DNA of 64,000 bases from Volutella citrinella (lineage: Eukaryota; Ascomycota; Sordariomycetes; Hypocreales; Nectriaceae), in contig JAWZSP010000005.1 in assembly GCA_034401135.1 (NCBI GenBank), positions 620,001-684,000 of the forward strand, written 5' to 3'. Position numbers and translations under genes: made by a program. The stretch's first letter is position 1. Each line of letters begins with the position of its first letter. The notes below the pieces were generated by a model. It was not told the origin of the DNA. It made no database searches and saw only the letters and a list, made by a program, of their open reading frames with translations. Below, one piece after another: positions 33,729-44,144 of the stretch.

Positions 33729-34073
33729 ATGAGCCCCACACGCCCTGCCTCTCGGAACGACTTCGAGATTGCCATCCTCTGCGCCCTCTCACTCGAAGCA
33801 GAAGCCGTTCAACAACTCTTCGATCACGATTGGGACGATGACGGCCCACCCTACGATAAAGTGCCAGGCGATCCGAACGCATACTCCACCGGACGGATCG
33901 GCCGCCATAACGTCGTGCTTGCTTACATGCCCAACATGGGGACGAATGCGGCAGCGGCGGTGGCGTCTAACTGCAAGAGCAGCTTCCCGAGTACTTCGCG
34001 CGGACAAAAAATCTTCATATGGACGCGGAGGAAGACCAAATCAAACTTCCTCATCTATTCTTGTCAAAAGTAA
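33729..34073 (+). pseudogene. PNP_UDP domain fragment of an NLR gene
   Basis: 114 residues from ATG 33729. The start is the N-terminal PNP_UDP (purine and uridine phosphorylase-like) domain found on fungal NLRs: NDFEIAILCALSLEAEAVQQLF, DWDDDGPPYDKVPGDPNAYSTG, RIGRHNVVLAYMPNMGTNAAAAVA. Similarity stops at about NCKSSFPS and the remaining 20 residues are unrelated, so the domain is cut after roughly its first third. The sequence after it is AT-rich foreign-looking DNA, and NLR sequence resumes at about 34540. Confidence 0.7.
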
Positions 34074-34454
34074 AGAACTAAAATCCGAAGAGTCAGTTTA
34101 CGCCCTCTCTGTATTAGGTTCAGCGTAAATATTCTCCAAATTTTGAGAGAGATCTATCCCGAAGTCTAAATCTTCTTCAACTGCCCTCTCATTCGTACTC
34201 GCGTTATCTTTATAGAATTCTAAAGTTTTGGTTAAATTAGCAGCTTCTAATGGATCAGCTACTATTTCTTCAACTTCTTTTTCCTTGGCTATTTCAACCT
34301 CTTTAGCTACTGCCGCAGGTTCAGATTCTCTGTAGAATTCTCAAATTTCTACAGATTCCGCAAATCTTACCGTTTTGGCCACCCTTCCGGTGTCATTCGA
34401 GCTACGAGGTTCTTTTTTTAATTACATCTGTACCTTGACGATAGACAGTTTCTT
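34074..34454 (-). other. AT-rich insertion with an open frame lacking a start, retroelement-like
   Basis: On the minus strand a frame is open from 34340 to a TAA at 34098 (80 codons) and continues upstream in the same frame past one TGA. It uses mostly A/T third positions, unlike the host genes. The translation is very acidic and basic in turn (EVEIAKEKEVEEIVADPLEA) and, before the TGA, holds RVAKTVRFAESVEI, which resembles the KxVRFA segment near the end of retrotransposon gag proteins. It lies exactly between two NLR parts. The retroelement origin is a guess. Confidence 0.4.
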
Positions 34455-34539
34455 TTGATGACTGAATATTTTCGGGCATACTCTTGTAGTATTTGCACAT
34501 CTAATGGATCTGTAGATTCAACTCCACATGACATCAGAA

Positions 34540-35166
34540 TTATCCCGGCCGACCTGCATCAGCTATACTCCCAACTGACCGCAGACCTGAGCTGGGAATC
34601 TGTGAAACTTCTTCAATGGGTCTCCTTTGCTATGCGGCCCCTGTCACTCGAAGAATTGCGATGGGCAATGATGGTTGATGCAGACTGTCCCCAACAGTCA
34701 TTACAAGACTGCCAGAGCACAGCAGAGTTTCCTTCTACTACCGATTCCATGATACGCCGAGTTCGAACACTGAGCCGAGGGCTTGTAGAAGTCATGTCAG
34801 AGACAAGGAAGAAGTCGACTGTGCAGGACAGCTATTGCTCGATAGATAGATGCGAAGGACAAATGGCGGCGGACCATGCTCTCGACGACAGCTCAGTTGG
34901 AAGATACAGAAAGCATGCAGTTTTTCCTTGACGGAGGTGCCACTACAGACGAACTTGGTGGAGAAGGCCTCACACCACTTTGTTGGGCTGCTGTCAACGG
35001 ACGCGAAGCTGCTGTGCAGCTCCTACTTGACCCCGGCGCCTCTATCGACAAGGCTGCCAAGTCCGGCGTAATAGCGCTCCATTACGCGATCAAGAATGGT
35101 GATGAGGCGGTTGTGCGGCTTTTTCTTGACCGGGGTGCTTCACTAAGGTTGGCCTTGAGAAGCTAG
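34540..35166 (+). pseudogene. NLR fragment: winged-helix plus ankyrin repeats
   Basis: The first frame (about 34540-34810) contains LHQLYSQLTADLSWESVKLLQWVSFAMRPLSLEELRWAMMVD, the winged-helix segment that follows NACHT in fungal NLRs. The frame then shifts, and from ATG 34876 a 96-residue frame has ankyrin repeats: GEGLTPLCWAAVNGREAAVQLLLDPGASIDK and GVIALHYAIKNGDEAVVRLFLDRGAS. With the PNP_UDP fragment upstream this would be an NLR of PNP_UDP-NACHT-ankyrin type lacking its NACHT core. Frameshift and missing centre make it non-functional. Confidence 0.68.
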
Positions 35167-35593
35167 CTATTATCCTGCGCTCTTCGGAAGAGGTGGGTAG
35201 CAACCGTACGGGCCCTTATGCACTGGGAGGCAGTGGATTTGCAGAAAGGCCGTACTGGAATCGCTTCAAGAGTCGAGGATAGAGGGGATGAGCCTTTGTA
35301 GTGGTGGTAGCAACACCCTCGATAGATTTCAAGCAAGAGAGACCAATTCCCTATCGGCCATTTGAAGCACTTCGTCACCTTGGTCGGCAATTCAAGCTGG
35401 TTTGACTGGCTTATTGGCCCAACGAATGACAACTATTCGAGATATACGGAGAAGCCACGTACAACTATACTACTCTAGCTATTCACAGTCATGCCGGTTG
35501 CTCGTATAGCCCTGGATGCAGGATTTCGGCTAGTTAAGCGTCATGCAACTTGTTGCTGCCCATTGGTGCCTTAGCCATGGAAATCCCCAAGCT
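35167..35593. other. Intergenic, right border of the island
   Basis: About 430 bp between the ankyrin fragment and the stop of the hexose transporter. No gene or repeat recognised. Confidence 0.5.
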
Positions 35594-37273
35594 TTAGACC
35601 GTCTTCTCGACTTGCCGCACGGTAAAATCGTCAAGCTCACCCTTCTTCAAGCTGGCCGAGGCTGCAAACGACGCCAATGACTTCCACTTTGCGGAATTGC
35701 GAGGCGTACACTCTTCCATCATGAGATCAACCTGCTCGAGGCTGAGGCCTTTGGTTTCAGGGACGAAGAAAAAGGTGAAGACGAGAGCACAGGCACAGAG
35801 GGAACCCCAGACGAAGAAGACGGACGACTTCATGTTGGCCCGGTTCTCGTGGACCATGAATGGAGTCGCGATGGCGATGATTGCGTTCCACAGCCAGTTG
35901 CTCGCCGTAGCGAGTGCGATGCCGTGACTGCGCTGAGGCAGGCTGAACAGCTCGCCAACCGTCACCCATGATCCGGGGCCCCAGGTCGACGCAAACCAGA
36001 AGATGAAGATGGCAATGAACGAGATTTGGGCATTCACGGCCGTAATGTTGTTGGCAATTTTGGCAGTGGGATCAGCGGGATCTGGGTGAGTATGGTCAAA
36101 GCCGACAGTGACGCCGATGGACGCAACAAGGAACTGACACACCATCATGCCGAATGCGCCGGCAAGCAAGATGGTACGGCGGCCGAACTTTTCGACAGTG
36201 TAGAACGAGACGGGGGTTGAAACGACGTTAACAAGCGTGAAGATGAGAGAGATTAGGAAGCTGTTGTCGATGGCCCCGGTGGACTCGAGGAACGGAGTGG
36301 AATAGTAGAAGATGAAGTTGACGCCGGACCACTGCTGCATCATGTGCATGATCATGCCCACAAGAGACCGGCGCAAGGGGGAACTGGGGCTGGAGAATTT
36401 GCCCTTGAAGCAGTTAGCCCATCCACCAGCCCAAGAAGTCGGTGGCGAGAGAGCACTCTCATATTGCTCATTGGCGACAATGTCGGCGAGCTCGCTCTGC
36501 ACGTAGACGGAATCCTCCGGTTGGCCACGCAGACAGGCCAGAGACGCCCGAGCAGCGGCAACGTCCCCCTTCTTAACGAAGTAGCGCGGCGAATCGGGGA
36601 GGCAGAAGAGGCCAAGGCCGAGGATCAGGGCGCAGGGGAACTGGATGGCGATGGGAATGAGGTAGGAACCCTTGTCCGGGCGGCTCTCGGTCGCGTAGAC
36701 GACAATGGAGGCAATCATGAGGCCGATTGTGATGCACCACTGGTAGGCGGACACGAGGGCGCCGCGGACGGTGCGTGGGCACGTCTCGGACATGTAGACG
36801 ACGACGATGGCAGACTCGAAGCCGACGCCAAAGCCTGCGACGAGGCGGCCCACGACGATGGGGGCCAGGGCCGAGGCGGTGCCCGTCAGCATCTGGATGA
36901 CGACGCCGAGGGTGTAGACGGCGCAGCCGGCAATGATGGTCCAGCGCCGGCCGATGGCGTCGGCAACGTCGCCGGCCACAATAGCGCCCAGGAACGTGCC
37001 GACGGAGAGGATGGAGACGATGAGGGATGTGTGGCTGTCGGACAGCGTCGTCGCGCCAGGGCCCTCAATCTCCTCAATAAAGGCCCTGGACCCGTTGACG
37101 CCGTTGATGTAGCCCGAGTCATAGCCGAAGAATATACCACCAAATGCAGCGAAGCCGCAGAGGAGGTACGTCCTCCACGTGAGGGGAGCCTCGACGAGCT
37201 CAACAGTCTCGCCAACGACGGGCGTGCTGGACTTTTCCGCTGCGGCGGCGTCTTGGGGACGTTTGCTGGACAT
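35594..37273 (-). CDS. MFS hexose transporter
   Basis: Single exon, 559 residues, twelve predicted membrane spans. Sugar-porter signatures are in place: FGGIFFGYDSGYINGV in span 1, ADAIGRRWTII after span 2, YMSETCPRTVRGALVSAYQW, the PDSPRYFVKKG loop after span 6, QQWSGVNFIFYYS in span 7, EKFGRRTILLAG, and VPETKGLSLEQVDLMMEE after span 12. It should move glucose or related hexoses across the plasma membrane by proton symport or facilitated diffusion; the subfamily resembles high-affinity glucose carriers such as Aspergillus MstA types, but the sugar is not certain. A TATA box lies 74 bases upstream. The gene is intact and forms the conserved right border of the NLR island. Confidence 0.92.
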   Translation of the reverse strand: MSSKRPQDAAAAEKSSTPVVGETVELVEAPLTWRTYLLCGFAAFGGIFFGYDSGYINGVNGSRAFIEEIEGPGATTLSDSHTSLIVSILSVGTFLGAIVAGDVADAIGRRWTIIAGCAVYTLGVVIQMLTGTASALAPIVVGRLVAGFGVGFESAIVVVYMSETCPRTVRGALVSAYQWCITIGLMIASIVVYATESRPDKGSYLIPIAIQFPCALILGLGLFCLPDSPRYFVKKGDVAAARASLACLRGQPEDSVYVQSELADIVANEQYESALSPPTSWAGGWANCFKGKFSSPSSPLRRSLVGMIMHMMQQWSGVNFIFYYSTPFLESTGAIDNSFLISLIFTLVNVVSTPVSFYTVEKFGRRTILLAGAFGMMVCQFLVASIGVTVGFDHTHPDPADPTAKIANNITAVNAQISFIAIFIFWFASTWGPGSWVTVGELFSLPQRSHGIALATASNWLWNAIIAIATPFMVHENRANMKSSVFFVWGSLCACALVFTFFFVPETKGLSLEQVDLMMEECTPRNSAKWKSLASFAASASLKKGELDDFTVRQVEKTV

Positions 37274-40200
37274 GGCGATGGCTTCACTTGTTGCTTAATG
37301 GGGGAGGCTGTGATGAAGAACTCTGGGAACTGAGACAACTGGGTAGTATTTATATTCATTCGGACGCTGCGAAAGCAGGAGAAGTGTCTGTACAGCTATT
37401 ACCCCAGTTCCCCCCGTCTTTGCCCTTCCCCACGGGGCAAAAAGAGTCAGGGCATGACTCTGTAGGTGCACTTGCAACCGCAAAGGAGGCCATCACGATG
37501 GTTGCGGAGAGGGCCAATGGGGCAACGTTTCCCGAGTTCGGGATATATCGAGTGTGGAGGTGGATCTCGCCGCCCAGACCACCGGACGTATGTCGTCTCT
37601 CTCTCCGCCGCCTCCGGGCTCTTTGAACTTGTCCCGCTTGGGATTGACAGAAAAAAAAGCGACCGTGGATGTCTGCCCGTGTCTTGAAGCTGCTCCGGCC
37701 AGCTTGGATCACGACCGCCCGGCTAACTCCGTCCTGGGCCGTCCTGGCTGCACTCCTGGCGGGCGTGAACGTGGGATATACTGGTTGCCTGTACGAGGTA
37801 AGGGAAATTGAGATGGGCTGTCTAGGCGTATCATTGGATTGATTACGATAATATGTTTGGCGCCGCTCCTCAACGGACCAGGAAGCAGCTCCGTCGGCTA
37901 CCGCAGTGTGGCTGAGATATGCATCACTGCTCCGTCGCGTCTCGGCTGGCCTTACGGGGCGTTAATTGCAATCTACAGCGACCTTGTTACTACTACTGTA
38001 GCACGACATTGCAGGAGGGTGACGGGGTTTGGCTCCTCCGGAAAAAGTGGTAATGCCGGCTCCGGCCCGATGGCTGAGAGGCCACAGCCTCGCAACTGGT
38101 GCTGACGTGGGTCAAGAATAGAATCCATCTGATCTGGGCTGGGCTGCGCCCCCAAGCACGCACTGGACTGGTTGGTCTAGAGATGTTTGCACTGCAATCT
38201 GTGCTTCCTCGTCCATGTTGGAAGGGGGCTTGGCGAGCAGTCAATATGTTCATCAATGACGCTGGTATTCGCACTGGGATGTGATACCTGGCCAGCGCCC
38301 ACTCCGTAGGGTCTGGCTTGGTCTTAAATATGTGCCTGCTTGTGGTGCTGTGCAGCTTCTGCTTGGCCCCTGCACCGGCCCAATCTGGTGTGCCCTGGCC
38401 CTATAGGCTTGGGGGGACGGAAACGCCAGGGGGCGACAGGCTTACGCAAACGGGCTTGGCATGTTCTGGGCTTTGCGCCAAATCCGCGGTAGCCTGCTCC
38501 AATAGCTGCCTCAATAGCTGTGCCAATAGTTTTGTACACCAGGCAGCTTCGCTAAGCTGAAGGAGGGATAGGACAGGGGGGTCTCACGCAGGGGACGCCG
38601 ATGACCACCCTCTCCGACAACGTTACGATGTGCATCGCATCACTGAAGACGTGCACACCACTTCAGTGTTACGAGCTCGTCCACGAAGTTTGACGACACA
38701 AGCGAGACAGGCGAGGCCGCGAGACAAGCTCATCCGGCCCTAGTGTCTCCCAACACGGGTGACGGGGCCTTGCACGCAACGTCAGAACCTCAGACTCCGC
38801 GGCAGGGTTCGTGCCCCTGCTCTGGAGTTTTAGACCCGATAGCTCCCTTGGTCCCTGCACCCACGCGCCCGGCCTCTTTCCTTGGCTCTTGGCGGCACCT
38901 ACATATGTGCCAATGCGGCCAACCAGCGCCGGCCTATAGATAGCCCCTCCATGAGTTGCTGAAAGGAAATGAAGAAGAGAAAAAATGCTGGATTATCGGT
39001 ACTTTGCCTGCAGAGCTGCAGGGTTCTTGGGAGGGGGTGTGGCAGGCATTTGGGGGAAACAGCGCACGAAGACGCCATTTCCCCTCCATCCGTGCCGCCA
39101 CGGACAGGCCTGCGTCACATTGATGGCAATTTCATCCCATGGAACCTGCCGAGCGAAATAATTATTCGCATTCAGCTGCTCGCCCAACGACTCGTTCGTC
39201 CGGGCCCCTAGACCAAACAGAAACCAGTCCCCGAGGGCCCCTTGGGGCAACAACCCAAAGTAGTGTTGTGCCTTCGTAGCGCTGGCACCCCCCCCTGTTC
39301 TTGGCGTCTCCCTCGTCAGGTTCCGCTTCAGCCTCATCTGCACCGGTGCTGGGGGCTGAATCAAACCGAGTCGTGCAGTGCGGCGTCGTGCCAGGTCCGG
39401 ACTGCTCAGGGCATGTTCTAATACAGAGTAGGCAGGCTGCTGCACTGGCCTCCACTGGCACTGCGCGCCGCAACAGACATCCAGTGCTCCCGACACGCAC
39501 CTCCTCCGCTGCGCCCTTGGCATCCCGTGCTGTGCAGATCGATGGAATGTCTCTGGAGGGGAAAAAAAATCGGTCAGACGGCTAAACGGATGATGGTGGC
39601 TTACGTTTCATCCTCGCACGTCCAGTCCAGCCAAGTAATGGCCAAGTAGCACAAGAGCTTGGCGTGGAAGGATGCTGACGACATCCTGGGGCCGAGTGTT
39701 CCTTCCCTCACTCTCAAAGTTCCGTCAAGTGAGTCTCACGCACTCCAGTAATACTAAAGCCGCTCCCGCCGCCATGGCGCCCGGCCGGCAGGAGCAGAAA
39801 CGTTGAAGATGCAATCGGCCAAAGTCCTGCAACTGGAGCAAGAGCCTCAAAGGAAGCCCACGAGCCCGCGACTTCACCACTCCACGCCCCAATTTCAGTG
39901 CTACCAAGCGCGCACAGTCGGCGCGATCTGCGGCGCATCCTATCACGGACTCTGGCTGCGGTTCATTTGAGCACATGTTTCCCATCCCGTCGGCTTCCAC
40001 GGGCCACCACGCAGCTCACTGCCGCGCCACGCCTGTCGTCTGCCCGTTATCACGGACTCCGTTGTCCCCCCACACTGCAATACGCGTGTTTGAAGTTGAT
40101 GCAGATCCTCCATGGGACGCCGGGCGACGCGACGGCACTGAGTTGCGTAGTTTGAACAGGTGCCTTCCCGGTCGGCTTGGCCAGAGGGCTTGGGTTCCAT

Positions 40201-40963
40201 TGAGTGCCATGCAGGAGGTGTCAGCATGTTCGACGAACATCCGAATCCTGAAGGCCTAAATATAGGCCCTACCGCAAGTAAAACTCGCTGACAGGTGGGT
40301 GGCATGTACTGGGCCTCACCAAACCCGGCGAATAAATGACGCCCTGCGGCGCTTGCTTGCCTTCCATGTTGCCCTACAGCACACTGGCACCTACCCTACC
40401 CGGGCTGGCCCCCGCCTCCCTGTACAGGCAAGCGCTGCTGGGCCTAGCAGGTACTGGTACTGTGGTCACTGTAATTATCGAGTCTGTACCTCATGTAGCC
40501 TGTGGGGTCTTTCCTTCACTTGGATCGAATTAAGCCACCCCCTGGGCTACTTGCGGGACCCTCAATTCTCCTCCTTTTTCGATCCTCCCTTCTCGGCTCA
40601 TGTCGCCGCCCAGATCTCTCACCTCACGCCTCATGTCGCTCACACACCTCTCACACAAATCTCCCACCCCCCAGCCCACCGCCACCCCAGCTCAAACAGA
40701 TGTCGACTTTCCCGCCATTCGCTGGTCTGTTTGGCTCCATTCTTACTGCGTATTAATCCCACCCAGTCTGCCACCTCTGCTAAATGCGCCGGCTCCGCAT
40801 ACACTCTCCCCTTCTCTTCTTTCCTCTGGCGTCACTCTGGCTGTGTCTACACTCGTGCTTCCGGTTGTGCCTCTCTGGCTGCGTCGCTGTTTTCGGCTCC
40901 CACCCTAGTCGCTCTCTACCACCTGTGCCGTGGTCGTCGTCGCCACCGCCGCTGCCGCCCGCC
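37274..40963. other. Large divergent intergenic region, no gene seen
   Basis: About 3.7 kb between the transporter and the GT32 gene, both reading outward. Open frames are scattered on both strands (up to 229 codons at 40299-40988) but have no motif, no good start and overlap each other. The last 350 bases before 40964 are rich in C and T. This is the longest gene-free stretch of the window; long promoters or an unannotated RNA are possible. Confidence 0.5.
37347..37354 (-). promoter_or_regulatory. TATA box of the hexose transporter gene
   Basis: On the minus strand the sequence reads TATAAATA, 74 bases before the ATG at 37273. Spacing and sequence fit a fungal core promoter; not tested. Confidence 0.55.
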
Positions 40964-42712
40964 ATGTCTGTCATATTGCACGAGCTAAGAAAGGGCTGGC
41001 CGAGGAAGCGCTGGACCTTTGTTGGCCTCGCGACCCTCTTCATCATTATTTCTAGCTATATCCTCGCCTTCCACCAAGACACCCACTTTGCCGACTACCT
41101 CGCCGGAGCAAAGGCGGAAACGAACACGACACTGGAGCGAACATGTAACGTTCAGGAGATCAACCGCCACGTCTGCGATGTCGCCAACAGCAACCACTCG
41201 ATCCCGAACAACTTCCACATCGTCTTCATCCTACCCGACCCCAACAATGACTTCCCTTTCCACTTCACCCACTTCCTCAGCATCTTCTCTGCTGTCCTCT
41301 ACTGGAAGCCCGAGCGCGTGTACCTCCACACCAATGTCGCCCCGGATAGCAATACCGTCCAGCGCGCAAAGGTCGGCATGGCTGGCAAGTGGAGCCAGCT
41401 GATCCTGTCCCAGGCCAACCTGATCATCAACACTGTCGAGGTCCCTACTCACGCCGCCAACGGAAAGGAGATCCAGAAGATGGAGCACAAGTCTGACTTT
41501 ATTAGAGTCAAGGCTGTCCACGACTTTGGCGGCTACTACATGGACCTCGACGTCTTTGCCCTCAAGGATATCGAACCCCTCCTCAACTCGGGCTACGGTG
41601 CCGTGACAAGCAGACAGGCCTTCGGCGAGCTCAACAGTGGAACCTTCATGGCCGAGAAGGGCGGCGCCGTTATTGGTGCGTGGATGCGAAGCATGAACAG
41701 TGTCTTTGACGGTAGATGGGTCACGCACAGCAACGCCGCCCTGACCCGCGTGGCAGAGAACGCCTCCGACTACGGCACCTGCGAGAGCCTGATCCTGTCC
41801 AAGCATGCATTTGACCCTGTCAGCTGGGAGGGCCCCGACACCAAGACCCTCTTTGACGAACACGACACTTTTATTGACGACGACGAGCTGCTGCCGGATA
41901 GCCCTGAAGAGGGCGACAACAAGGACCTGGTCAAGCAGGGCCGCGTACCCCATAATGTTGACGAGGACGATGAGCCTAGCTGGGCCATCGATTGGTCGTG
42001 CACCTACATGCTACACGCCATGGGTCTCAAGAAGCCCCGCAACGGAGCCAAGGACGACGGCGTCACGCCTCAGGCCATCCTGGAGCGCCGTAGCAACTTC
42101 GCCCGCGCCGTCTACCCTGTCGTCAAGGCCATGTATGACCAGGGTGTCCTCAGCTTCGACGATCTTGTCGAAAATGGCGGTTTGAGAACCCCCAACAGGA
42201 CCTCGGCGACTGCCTCGGCCAGCTCGACCCCGACCGCCATCATCGATGAAGTAGAAGAGGCCAGGAAGCAGGCCGAAGTGGAGGCCAAGAAGAAGGCCGA
42301 CGAGGAAGCAAAGAAGAAGGCAGAAGAGGAGGCTAAGAAGAAGGCCGAAGAAGAGGCTAAGAAGAAGGCCGAGGAAGAGGCCAGGAAGAAAGCCGAAGAG
42401 GAGGCCCAGAAGCAAGCCGAAGAGGAAGCCAAGAAGAAAGCCCAGGAGGAGGCTTACAAGCAGGCTGGAGAAGATTCCAACAAGACTGACGACGAAGAGG
42501 ATGACAAGTCCTCCAACGAAGAAGCCAACAAGCCCGATCCCGAAGTCAACAAAGACGTCGACAACGTCGACAACGGCGGCAACAAGGATGTACACATAGC
42601 CGCTCAGGAGGATGCGCCAAAGGAAGCTCCCAAGGAAGCTCCCAAGGAAACCCCCGAGGACGCCTCCAAGGACGGCACAAGCGACCCCGAAGCCGCCGCG
42701 GCTGTATCATGA
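40964..42712 (+). CDS. GT32-type glycosyltransferase with coiled-coil tail
   Basis: Single exon, 582 residues from ATG 40964 (GCCATG context); the frame is open to an ATG at 40784, giving 642, but that part is Ser/Pro-rich and lacks a sensible anchor. A type II signal anchor lies at about 17-35 (WTFVGLATLFIIISSYILAF). The catalytic part has RVKAVHDFGGYYMDLDVFALKD, with the DxD of the Gly_transf_sug family at 194-196, and a WSCTYMLHAMG-like segment further on. Related enzymes sit in the Golgi and add mannose or other sugars to lipid or protein glycans. From residue 431 a run of eight-residue repeats of the EEAKKKAE type forms a long charged helix, then an acidic tail. The tail is atypical for the family; donor and acceptor are unknown. 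Confidence 0.85.
   Translation: MSVILHELRKGWPRKRWTFVGLATLFIIISSYILAFHQDTHFADYLAGAKAETNTTLERTCNVQEINRHVCDVANSNHSIPNNFHIVFILPDPNNDFPFHFTHFLSIFSAVLYWKPERVYLHTNVAPDSNTVQRAKVGMAGKWSQLILSQANLIINTVEVPTHAANGKEIQKMEHKSDFIRVKAVHDFGGYYMDLDVFALKDIEPLLNSGYGAVTSRQAFGELNSGTFMAEKGGAVIGAWMRSMNSVFDGRWVTHSNAALTRVAENASDYGTCESLILSKHAFDPVSWEGPDTKTLFDEHDTFIDDDELLPDSPEEGDNKDLVKQGRVPHNVDEDDEPSWAIDWSCTYMLHAMGLKKPRNGAKDDGVTPQAILERRSNFARAVYPVVKAMYDQGVLSFDDLVENGGLRTPNRTSATASASSTPTAIIDEVEEARKQAEVEAKKKADEEAKKKAEEEAKKKAEEEAKKKAEEEARKKAEEEAQKQAEEEAKKKAQEEAYKQAGEDSNKTDDEEDDKSSNEEANKPDPEVNKDVDNVDNGGNKDVHIAAQEDAPKEAPKEAPKETPEDASKDGTSDPEAAAAVS
42254..42477 (+). repeat. 24-bp coding minisatellite
   Basis: About nine copies of a 24-base unit encoding variants of EEAKKKAE within the GT32 gene, ending near QEEAYKQAG. 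Copies differ mostly at third bases, so the array is old or partly homogenised. Predicted to be a single alpha helix with alternating charge. Confidence 0.85.
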
Positions 42713-44144
42713 TACCCGGTCCGGCCACCACTTCTCTTCTTGATTTTTTCTGTACTTTTTCACATCATAGACGAATTAAGATTCGGGGGCATCGGAGGCA
42801 GCTCGAAGAAAAACGCTGCACTCCTGGCGTCGGTTATCATCAGAGCGGGTTCCTGATACAGATGATTTAAAGGCTTTGGCGAAACGAATCCGCCCGGTTT
42901 TTTTCCGGATGTTTATGGCGGTGTACAAATTTTCCCTTATTTTTGTTATATTCCCGGATTGACGCGGATAATCGGCGGGAGCTTGAGTCTCTCGATATCA
43001 AACGACTGGTGAAGATAGGTTGACATGATGAACCTTTGAGAACAATCACACAAACTACTCTTATCCCTCATTCCCTACACGCATGTGACTTCTACTTCTT
43101 CGTAACCTGAGTCTCAACCGGCAGACTCGTATTCAGCAACATTTCTCGAACTCGGACAAGGGCCAGCATGTCATGGCCAAGGCGTTACTCGGCCTTGAAT
43201 ACGAAACCACACCCCCCTTCCTCTTCCATACGCCGAAGTCTGACCGTTGAATTATACATGTCGAAACCCAAAGGCGGCAGGATGGCGCTAGAGTTGCCGA
43301 CTTTTGGCGGTGGCGTATGCCGCATCTGGGAAGAGGGTTTTCCGAGTCGGGGTTGTCAAAACTCTAGCATCCCACCCAAATGTTTCTATTTTGGTGGTTT
43401 GACGTCATGGCACCATGCGAACGTCGCTTGTAGCAAATTGCTAAAGGTCTGGTCTGAATAGTGCCGTAGGGTTAATTGTGGCTCCCTTTCCACTTGATGA
43501 ACTCCGGGCATGGAGTACTCGCCGAGGAGTTGCGAGGATTGGGTTTCACATAGGTTGTTGACGTCATGGGTGTGTACGGCGCGGGCGTTGTGGTCCATCC
43601 ATTTCCGGGCTCGGGATATAACAGTGGTATCACGTCCAGTTTGACCCCGCCCAAACCTTCGGAATTTCTGTAAACGGCTTCTCCCCGTGATCCGAAGACT
43701 ATGGTACCAGTCTCTGCTCCGCATTTTCCAAGTCGTGCTGGATTTTCCGGGGTCGCCCATCCCTAGCGTCACGAGACAGACGGAGCCTGCAGAAAGACAT
43801 GGTCCATATCGAAACACAATGTAATCAGCGCAACATCGAGAAGCGGCGAGTCCTAATGGAGGAAAGCCTAGTACTACATGTTTGGTTCTGATTGTGTGAG
43901 CCTATATGGCAGTTCCGGAGTCCTAGACCTCGAACAGCCGAGACTCGTAGCTGCGATACCCCACGAGGCATCGTTTCGATGATTTACAAATAGGCAAGCC
44001 GTCCGCGGCCCATGAATAAGTTGTATCATAGCTTAGCTGCCAAAGAACAAATACCAGTGACTCAACTGAGAATCTCCTGGGTTCCCCAAAGCCGACATCT
44101 GTTCCTTGTCACTTGTCACGCCCGCAGCATTCCTAACCCCGACC
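42713..44144. other. Intergenic, no gene seen
   Basis: About 1.4 kb between the GT32 and P450 genes. The 143-codon frame at 43386-43817 on the minus strand has no recognisable motif or splice partner. Otherwise 3' untranslated sequence and the P450 promoter. Confidence 0.5.

Noticed and set aside
40299..40988. 229-codon frame upstream of the GT32 gene
   Set aside because: Low-complexity, His/Ser/Pro-rich, no motif, and it overlaps the GT32 start in another frame; best explained as leader or promoter.
42011..42595. 194-codon Leu/Phe/Gly-rich antisense frame
   Set aside because: It is the reverse of the EEAKKKAE repeats; apparent membrane spans are an artefact of reading Lys/Glu codons backwards.
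43386..43817. 143-codon minus-strand frame between GT32 and P450
   Set aside because: No motif, no signal peptide, no conserved-looking core; could not be supported.
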